Below are positions 7,321 to 15,000 of a stretch of DNA of 18,570 nucleotides, in pieces (positions within the stretch are counted from its first letter, which is position 1; each line of letters begins with the position of its first letter). The DNA is taken from positions 1 to 18,570 of the forward strand of contig JBARKJ010000027.1 of assembly GCA_049801375.1 (NCBI GenBank), written 5' to 3'. A program made the position numbers and the translations under genes. Below the pieces are notes generated by a model. The model was not told the origin of the DNA. It searched no databases and saw only the letters and a program-made list of their open reading frames with translations. The DNA is from JBARKJ01 sp049801375 (GTDB taxonomy: Bacteria > Nitrospirota > JACRHJ01).

Positions 7321-7852
7321 CATGCGCCTCAAAAGATCTTTCAAGCTCGTCCAACTCTTCCGGGGTGAGGACTTTTTCTCCAAGCGGAAAAATTATTTCG
7401 TCTTCTCGTTGAGTATGCTTCCGGAGCAGTATTATGTACGTAGAAAGGTTGTCTAACAACAAATCAGCCGAAGACTTAGGAGAAACGCCGCAGCAGAATT
7501 CTGAATCCTTAGGCTCTGGACGTATGCCTGATTCTATCCCGTCTGCATTCTCAGTCCCTGGAAAGATTTCGGCCATCAGTTTAATCATCTTGCGGCATAG
7601 GTCATGCTCGGCAAGCATGACTACTACCGGGTCATATTCTTCTTTAGAGCGCTCTTCCATTTTACTGAAGAGATACTTCTCTTCTCTGGCCTGATGACCT
7701 TCTATAAAGCCGCCGCAAAAGTCAAGAAACTGCTTCAATAGATCTCTATGGACTTTACCCGTCTCGCGGATAAAGGTTGCTTCCCGCTCTGCATCGGCAA
7801 GCTTCTGTCTAATTATTTCGTGCTCGTTTCTAAATACATCAAAAATTTTCAT
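7295..7852 (-). CDS. Hemerythrin-like (HHE) non-haem di-iron protein
   Basis: A 185-residue soluble helical protein with the hemerythrin ligand set: H11 in NEH, H53xxxE57 (GHQAREE), H83 and D84 (AEHD), and H146xxxE150 (RKHTQRE). These residues bind a di-iron centre in the family, which senses or carries O2 or handles NO and oxidative stress. There is a long insert between the third and fourth helices (about residues 98-130), with vicinal cysteines C120 and C121. ATG 7852 is preceded by AGGATAG. An extended -10 element lies about 45 nt upstream, so it can be transcribed apart from the HPP gene located 79 nt upstream. The 3' end overlaps DUF488 by 26 nt, tail to tail. Confidence 0.9.
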   Translation of the reverse strand: MKIFDVFRNEHEIIRQKLADAEREATFIRETGKVHRDLLKQFLDFCGGFIEGHQAREEKYLFSKMEERSKEEYDPVVVMLAEHDLCRKMIKLMAEIFPGTENADGIESGIRPEPKDSEFCCGVSPKSSADLLLDNLSTYIILLRKHTQREDEIIFPLGEKVLTPEELDELERSFEAHVTPTVRDK

Positions 7853-7897
7853 CTATCCTGGCCCCGTGTGCGCAATTCACCTTCACTAATATCATTA

Positions 7898-7906
7898 ATT
7901 ATAACA
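7898..7906 (-). promoter_or_regulatory. Extended -10 promoter element for the hemerythrin gene
   Basis: The minus strand reads TGTTATAAT, a perfect TATAAT with the TGn extension. Transcription would start near 7891 and leave a leader of about 40 nt before ATG 7852. There is no recognisable -35, which extended -10 promoters do not need. The same nine bases precede the HPP gene. Confidence 0.5.
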
Positions 7907-7931
7907 TTTTACATATCAGTACTCCTATGGC

Positions 7932-8417
7932 TTAAAACTGCTTGAGCCGCCAGCGTCTTAGTCCTTCCCCTGCAAGAGAAACAATAAGGACCCCTATCCC
8001 GAATGCGATAAAATCTTTTCTGGAACGAAACAGGCCCAGTGTGACAAGGAGGTTGGTAGCCGCTGCCGGAGCGTGGCGAGCCTTTATCAGGTCATCGGCA
8101 AAAATCCCAAACGCAATTCCTATTATCGCGGCGGCAACTCTCGCACCCGATATCTTAAGGTCCATCGGAGGGTAGAAATTTGCACCGGTAAGCCAGACGG
8201 CGAAGATGGCAGCCGCGGCTGAAACATAATGTCCCGCTATGGCGTTATATAGCCTGGCCTCTTTTGACTCCGGCGCGGTTGCCTGCAGATACGCCGTAGG
8301 TCCCAGGCTAGGAAACAGCCATGGCATTCCAGCTAAATATCCTGTAAGTCCCACTAGCGCAACCAACCCGGCGGCGGCAAGAGGCGCCCAAATTAATTCC
8401 GGCACGGGCTTTGACAT
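7932..8417 (-). CDS. HPP-family integral membrane protein
   Basis: A 161-residue very hydrophobic protein with about four membrane segments. From the ATG these are near residues 8-28, 58-80, 89-110 and 138-153. The family signature is present: FPSLGPTAY in the first half and RHAPAAATNLLVTLG in the second. Most members have HPP at that spot and this one has HAP. Some HPP proteins have been linked to nitrite or other anion transport, but this is not established for bacterial members. I chose ATG 8417 because a perfect -10 lies 6 nt upstream of it. ATG 8453 would add 12 atypical residues (MQLLNPCCYNKN) and has no good ribosome-binding site. The hemerythrin gene follows 79 nt downstream. Confidence 0.85.
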   Translation of the reverse strand: MSKPVPELIWAPLAAAGLVALVGLTGYLAGMPWLFPSLGPTAYLQATAPESKEARLYNAIAGHYVSAAAAIFAVWLTGANFYPPMDLKISGARVAAAIIGIAFGIFADDLIKARHAPAAATNLLVTLGLFRSRKDFIAFGIGVLIVSLAGEGLRRWRLKQF

Positions 8418-8423
8418 GTTCTT

Positions 8424-8432
8424 ATTATAACA
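8424..8432 (-). promoter_or_regulatory. Extended -10 promoter element for the HPP gene, possibly leaderless
   Basis: TGTTATAAT on the minus strand. The -10 ends 6 nt before ATG 8417, so the usual start point 7 nt downstream falls on the A of the ATG itself. No Shine-Dalgarno site is seen before 8417, which fits a leaderless message. If translation began at ATG 8453 instead, this element would lie inside the gene. Confidence 0.4.
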
Positions 8433-8578
8433 ACAAGGATTCAATAATTGCATACTTTACAAATTCTACCCTGCGCTGCGGGGACGCACTTTACGTTCAA
8501 TGATATTATTAATTCGATGCGAAGCCGCACCTCCGCATGCAAAATTAAAAGGAAGGTGGTCTATCTTATGGTGAAAAT

Positions 8579-8794
8579 ATGACCATCGAAAAAAATTATT
8601 CGGAGACTACGCTCACGCTTTTGAGCAAATTGCTTGGCGGGCAGAACATGCAAAACGTAAACATTCGTTTGTGGGATGGAAGATGCTGGCCGGACGAGGC
8701 GCCGCGGCAGGCTCCTTTAAATCCCGTTATTTCCCACGTATTCCCGCGTTTTCCCGGAATTGTTAGAATTCTTGTCTTACTATATCTGAAATGA
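8579..8794 (+). pseudogene. Truncated cyclopropane-fatty-acid-synthase-like N-terminus
   Basis: A 71-codon frame. Residues 13-44 (LTLLSKLLGG, then NVNIRLWDGRCWPDEAPRQA) resemble the N-terminus of SAM-dependent cyclopropane-fatty-acid/mycolic-acid type methyltransferases (pattern 'f-IRLWDGt-W-...P-TLVL-hPgAL'). After about residue 45 the similarity stops and an unrelated hydrophobic tail reads to TGA 8792-8794. The SAM-binding domain of the ~400-residue enzyme is absent. A purine-rich AAGGAAGG (8550-8557) lies upstream, but too far for the ATG at 8579. The break near base 8716 is about 120 bp from the terminator and repeat of the glucan synthase unit, so the loss may be linked to that insertion. 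Homology was judged by eye. Confidence 0.55.
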
Positions 8795-8828
8795 ATTGCT
8801 GCAATTTTGCTGCAGTTGCCGGTTTTGG

Positions 8829-8861
8829 CAAAAAAAAGGACTCACGGAAGGCCGTAAGTCC
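8829..8861 (-). terminator. Rho-independent terminator downstream of the glucan synthase gene
   Basis: On the minus strand GGACTTACGG, a 4-nt loop and CCGTGAGTCC form a 10-bp stem with one G-T pair, followed by eight T residues (8837-8830). It lies about 180 nt after the stop of the giant gene and directly after the tRNA-3'-like repeat copy. It may originally have been the terminator of a tRNA gene. Confidence 0.75.
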
Positions 8862-8986
8862 TTGATTTTAATAGTAGGCGATGGGGGGGCGAACCCTCGA
8901 CCCCGTGCCGTGTGAAGGACATCTTAAATCACCAACCTCTTTTCCGAATTTTTTCTTTTCTTTCTTTATTCATCCAGTTAGACCTT
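8862..8986 (-). repeat. Direct repeat copy A: tRNA-3'-half-like, att-type, decayed
   Basis: This 125-bp stretch matches 17974-18099 in the same orientation, with about 8 substitutions and two short indels by eye. On the minus strand it contains an anticodon-loop-like TTCACAC (8916-8910), a T-arm-like segment that has lost two T residues (the other copy reads GGGTTCGAACCC), and CTA where the other copy has CCA (8874-8872). No 5' tRNA half precedes it, so it is not a functional tRNA. The hairpin terminator 8838-8861 follows. It is read as the older or decayed end of an element integrated at a tRNA 3' end. Confidence 0.75.
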
Positions 8987-9039
8987 CCTAACCATACAAT
9001 CTATTACCCATATTTAATTGCCTAACCCGGCATACAGCT

Positions 9040-12000
9040 TCAACCATCCGCCAATATCTGATTTGCCGCAACCCTCACCTCGGCACGATGTTCCTGACGG
9101 TCGTCAACAAGTGAAATAGTCTCACCTTGTTGCAGGACGCCATCGACCGTGACACTTGTTTCACCTTTCTCATGGCGCGTTTGCACGGTAATATGGTATA
9201 TAGTTTCCCGGTACCGGTAGTGGACTTTGAATGTTTCCCAATCCTCAGGCAGACACGGCGCGAAATGCAGCTTGTCTACTTCGAGCCTCAGTCCCAGAAG
9301 TGATTCCAGAATGAGGCGGTACATCCAGCCGGCAGACCCCGTGTACCACGTCCATCCGCCGCGTCCGATGTGAGGCGAGACTGCGTATACGTCGGCAGCG
9401 ACAACGTACGGTTCGACCTTATATGTTTCCATCTCTTCCCGGGATATCGCATGGTTCACCGGGTTGATCATCGTCAGGATTTCCCATGCACGCCGTCCGT
9501 CGCCTAATTGGGCGAAAGCCATTGCCGCCCAGATTGCGCCATGCGTGTACTGGCCGCCATTCTCCCTCACGCCCGGGACGTACCCCTTTATATAGCCTGG
9601 GTTCAAATCAGACTTGTCGAACGGCGGGTCAAGGAGCTGTACCAGCTTATGGTCGCGCCTTATCAGGCGTTTATCCACCGATTCCATTGCCATGCCCGAA
9701 CGCTTGGCATCCCCGGCGCCGGAGAGGACGGACCAGCTTTGCGAAATGGAATCAATCTGGCATTCGGCATTGACTGCCGAACCGAGAGGCAAGCCGTCGT
9801 CGAAATAGGCGCGACGGTACCAGTCGCCATCCCAGCCGTTTTCCTCGATATTCCGTCTCAGTCGGGCCGCCTCTTCCAGACAGCGTTCTGCAAAAGGCTG
9901 GTTGCCGCGAAGCTGTGCAATTTTAGCAAACTGGATGAGGACTTCGTAAAGAAAGAATCCCAGCCAGACACTTTCGCCCTTGCCCTCTGCGCCAACCATA
10001 TTCATGCCGTCATTCCAGTCGCCCGAGCCGATAAGCGGCAGGCCATGCTCGCCAATTCCGGCGCCCTTCATAATAGCCCGGACACAGTGTTCGTAAAGAC
10101 TGGCAACTTTTTCAGACTGGCGGGGAAGGTCGTAATACGAGTCCTCGTCCGTATTTACCTGGCGGCCATCGATGAAGTGGACAGGTTCATCCAGCACACC
10201 AGTATCCCCGGTGCTTATAACGTAGCGGCATACAGCCAACGGCAACCAGAGAAAATCGTCGGAACAGTGCGTACGGACGCCTTGGCCCAATGGAGGGTGC
10301 CACCAGTGTTGGACGTCACCTTCCTGGAACTGACGCGACGCGCACAAGAGTATGTGTTCGCGCACGAGGCGAGGTTCTGCGTGGATGAGCGCCATCACGT
10401 CCTGCAACTGGTCGCGGAAACCGAAAGCGCCCCCAGACTGGTAGTATCCGCTGCGGCCCCAGAGGCGGCACGCGAGAGTCTGATATATCAGCCAGCCGTT
10501 GGTCATTATATTGACGGACTGGTCGGGCGTCTCCACCTGCACCGCGCCAAGGGTGTGGTTCCAATGCTGCCAGACCTTCTCTAACGCGTCGCGCGCGGCA
10601 GCGGCCCCCCGGAAGCGATGTACAAGCGTGCTGGCGGCGCCGGCGTCTGGTCCCGCGCCGAGCCTGAAAATGACCTCGCGCTCCTGCCCGTCGGCAAGCT
10701 CAAATGGGACTTGGATCGCAGCGCAGGGGTCCAGGGCGGCCCCTACTCTGCCGGAAAGCCGTGAACGGCTCATCGCCGCCGGATCTTTAAGCGTCCCATT
10801 ACGGCCAAGGAACTCCGCCCGGTCGCCGCTCATGTTACGCGCCGCCTCGTCCACGTCGAAGAAGGCGGTCTGGTCCGCGAACTTTGTGCTGTAGGGGTTC
10901 CGCGCAAATAGCGCACCACTGCCCGGATCAATTTCAGTAATCACATGCATTGCCGTCCTCGACCGCAGATCTCCCAGTACCCATTCCACATAACCCGTGG
11001 CGGATAGTCGGCGCGGCCTTCCGGACTCGTTTTTCACTTTCAACACCGTGAACTTGACCGACGCGTCCAGGGCCACATAGACCCACATCTCGGTGTGTAT
11101 GCCGTCCTCCACGTGCTCAAAGACGCTGTAACCGAATCCGTGGCGGCTGACATAATGCGTTCCCCCGCGGCTGGGCAGAGGCGTGGGCGACCAGAAATGG
11201 CCGCTCTCCTCGTCGCGGATGTAAAAAGCCTCACCGCTGGAATCGCATACCGGGTCATTATACCAGGGTGTGATGCGGAACTCATGGGCATTGTCCATCC
11301 AGGTGTAAGCGAGCCCGCTCTCCGAGATAACGGTTCCGAACCGCGGGTTCGCCAGGACATTCACCCACGGGGCCGGAGTCGTCTGGTCGTGCGTGGTAGT
11401 AATAACGTACTCGCGGCCGTCAGGCGTGAAACCGCCGAGCCCGTTAGAGAACAGCAGGTCTCCGCGTGGCGTCGCCTCGGCATGCGGGGCTTTTTTGTAG
11501 ACCCGGGTCGGCGTGAGGCGCGGCATGCTTGCCTCGGCGACACCGCGACGGTTAACAGTCCAAATGACCTGGTCCACCAGTGTTCCCCGGCTGTCGGTGA
11601 TGATGGCGCGGGCGACCGTTTTAAACAAGATGCGGTCCTCGTTAGATATCTGTTCCGCGGGTCTCACAAAAATGCCGCCCGGCCGGTCCGCCGCGTCCGA
11701 TTCCAGGCCCGCGGCGATTAGCCCCATTATCTGCTCTTGCAGAAGCTGCCGGTAACCGGCATGGTCTTCGTTCCAGATAACAAGGTCTACAGGCAGTCCC
11801 TTTAAGCGCCAGTATGCGTGGGCCTGTACGAGTTGGCGTACAAGCTCGATATTGGCCTGGTCTTCAATCTGAAGCAGCACGATAGGGAGGTCGCCCGAAA
11901 TTGAATAGCCCCACAGGCCGTATTGCCCTCTGCGGTTACTGAGCAGCACGTCCGGGGCGGCACGAAGCGAAGAATTGGAGTAGATCAACGAGCTGGCCAG

Positions 12001-15000
12001 GCGTCCATAGAGTTGCGCGTCGGTTTCCGTGGCGTTGATCTGTCGCAAGAGCACCTGGCCGTGCGTCCATGCCATATCGAAGACACGGTCCGCGAGACGC
12101 CGGTCCTGATATTTCTCGACAAGTCCAAGACAGCCCTCCCGGTTTTCGCCAATGCCTGTGACTATATTTATTGTGACCGGTTTGTCCGGCTCGATAGTTA
12201 TCCTGTGTCTTACAGCGACGATGGGGTCGAGTACCGAACCATGGCTGCCTGAGAGTGCCCCCGACGGGTTTGAATTATCGTGCATAGCCTGCGGGTCGGC
12301 GGCCGTATTGCCCCGGCCTATGAACCGCATGCGGTCTGTTTCGTACGATGCCTCTTTGGCATCCGCCCCGTGCACGGCCATCAGATGAAACATCCAAGGC
12401 GGCTGCTCGTCTATGGAGCGGGGCCGGCGCGTGCAGAGTATGGCGCCCTGCTTGCCAATGATTTCTGTCTGGACAAAGAGGTTGCTGAACGCCGGATGCA
12501 GTGCGTCCGACGCCTGCGATGCAAGGACCACTTCCGCATAACTCGTTATATCGACCTCCCGGCGCGTCTGTGAGCGGTTGGTAATAGTGACCCGGCGCAG
12601 TTCTATGTCATCCTCGGGCGAAACAGTAATCTCCGTATGCGTCTCGATATTATTGTCCGTACGGCGGAACTCCGCCCGCGCTTCCGAAAAAATCGCTTCG
12701 TACTTCTTTGGCCGTTTAAGTGTAGGCTGATACGCTGTTGACCAGAACTCTCCGCTGGCCGCGTCGCGGATATAGCAGAACGTGCCCCAGTTATCGCAGG
12801 TACTGTCTTCGCGCCAGCGTGTGACCGCTAAATCTTTCCACCTGCTGTAACCACCTCCCGCATTTGTGACCATTACGTGGTACCGGCCGTTAGACAATAA
12901 CTGCACCTCCGGTACCGGCGTGTTGGGACTGCCAAGTACGCGCACCGGCATCTCTATTCCGCTTGACGCCGTCCGTATCTCTGAAATCTCGGCGGTATGC
13001 GAATAAAACGCCGTGGCCTTCGGCACACGCTCCTGGAGCAGCAGCATGGTTGCCTGGAACCCAGGGTCTGACTCGAACCGCTTCTGCATCTGACCGTCCA
13101 GGAGCAAACAGGCCATCGAGAGGAAGCTCATACCCTGGTGATGTGCCATGAAGGACCGCACCACCGCGCTTGACTGTCCGCGCGGCAGGCGGGAAGGCGT
13201 GTAGTCTATCGCCTCATAGAAGCCATATCTGGCTTCAACGCCTTCCGCTGATAGCCGCTGCAGGTTTAAGCACGCTTCCTCGGGCGCCACCATCAGGGCA
13301 AGGGCCGAAGCATAAGGAGCAACTACCAGGTCCTCGGCGAGACCGCGTTTCAGCCCGAGGCCGGGCACGCCGAACGCCCGATACTGGTAATTTAAATGCA
13401 CATCGATCGTGTTGAAGCCGGACTCCGACATGCCCCACGGCACCCTGCGCTTCTTCCCGTATTCGACCTGCGCGGCCACGGCCGCCTTATATGTCTGGTC
13501 GAGCAGCGTATTTTCATATGTCGGCATCACCAGTAGCGGCATCAGGTACTCAAACATCGATCCGCTCCATGAGAGAAGGACCGGGTCCCCGCCAGTTGCG
13601 GTGAGAAGGCGTCCCAGAGCGAACCAGCTCTCCTGGGGCAGTTGTCCCTGCGCAATCCCGATAAAACTGCAAAGCCTGGCTTCAGAAGCTAATAGATCGT
13701 AAAAACTCTCATCCAGCCTCCGCTCGCCGACGTTATATCCGATGGATAATAAATGACGGGCCTTGTCGAAAAGAAAGTCATATTCCATGCGTGCGAACTC
13801 GCCGCACTGCAGTGCAAGACGCTCTATCGTCGAGATCCTTAGTCGGGCGCGCCGGCTTGCCTCTCTGATAAGCCCTTTAAGCTCATCGCTTGCCAGCGGC
13901 AACTCATCCTCAAGGGTGGCCAGTTGGCGCAGCGTCGGGATTTCGCACAGGGCCGGTGACTCCCGAAAGCTATCAGTAGAATCCGGGAGTGATGTCCACG
14001 GTACGAGAAACTCCAGTTCATCGAGGGTGGCCTGGCACTGAGCGGCGAAGGCACGCGCCCACCACGCCGCCTGGTCCTCATTACCCGCATCGGCGCTACC
14101 CTGGGCATCGATGCCGGCCACCGCTTCCGCGGCGGACGTTGCCAGTTGTTCAAGACACAGCCTTGCCGCCGCAAGATTATCGGGCGGGCATTTATACGCG
14201 GACTCCATATCCAGTTTAAGGCGGGCAAGCTGGGCTGAAGCGGTCCCATGCGCCTCGTCCATGAGAACCCGGACGGTATCGCCTAAGCCGTCGAACAACC
14301 TCGCTCCCAGTATCTTCTGGTCGGCAAGCGCCAGCAGGCCGGGCCGCAATGTAAGAAGACTGCCTGCAAGGTTCCCGCTGTCCACCGACGAGATATAGGT
14401 GGGCAACAGCGGCTTAAGGGTCCTTGTATCGTACCAGTTATAAAAGTGGCCCCGGTATTTTTCCAGGGATTCCATTGTTTTAAACGCGTTTTCAGTGCGT
14501 TCGATGAGTTGCCCGGTTACAATATAGCCGAAATCATGCGCGGATAAATTCGATAGCAGCGCGAGCCCCATGTTGGTAGGCGAAGTGCGATGGGCAACTG
14601 CGGAAACGGGATGCTCCTGGTAGTTGTCAGGCGGCAGCCAGTTATCTTCCGGACCGACGAATGTCTCAAAGAACGCCCACGTCTTCCTGGAAAGCTTCCG
14701 TAGAAAATTATTCTGGTCAGCGGTCAGCCTTGCTTCGCATCGGGCGAGCGGCCGGCTGATCCACCACGCGATAAAGGGTGATGAAAACCACAGGCCCAAT
14801 AAGGGTGCGGCCATTCCCAACGCGGCGGGCCTTGAAAGGGCGAGATAGGCCGCCACGACAGTCGCAATTACGGGGGCTATCCTCATTGCCCTGAATGTGG
14901 CGGCAAGGCTGGCGCGCCCGGTATTGCTCGATGCATTCCATTCAAGAAGCCGTTTATGCGTCAGCAGCATCCGCCACACGGTGCGCAGGGTCGCATCCAG

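Noticed and set aside
8862..8986. Possible functional tRNA gene on the minus strand
   Set aside because: Only the 3' half is recognisable. No D-arm or 5' acceptor strand is upstream, the T-loop is damaged and CCA is changed to CTA.
9508..10584. 358-codon plus-strand frame opposite the glucan synthase gene
   Set aside because: It lies wholly antisense to the conserved GH94 catalytic domain and has no recognisable domain; a composition-driven shadow.
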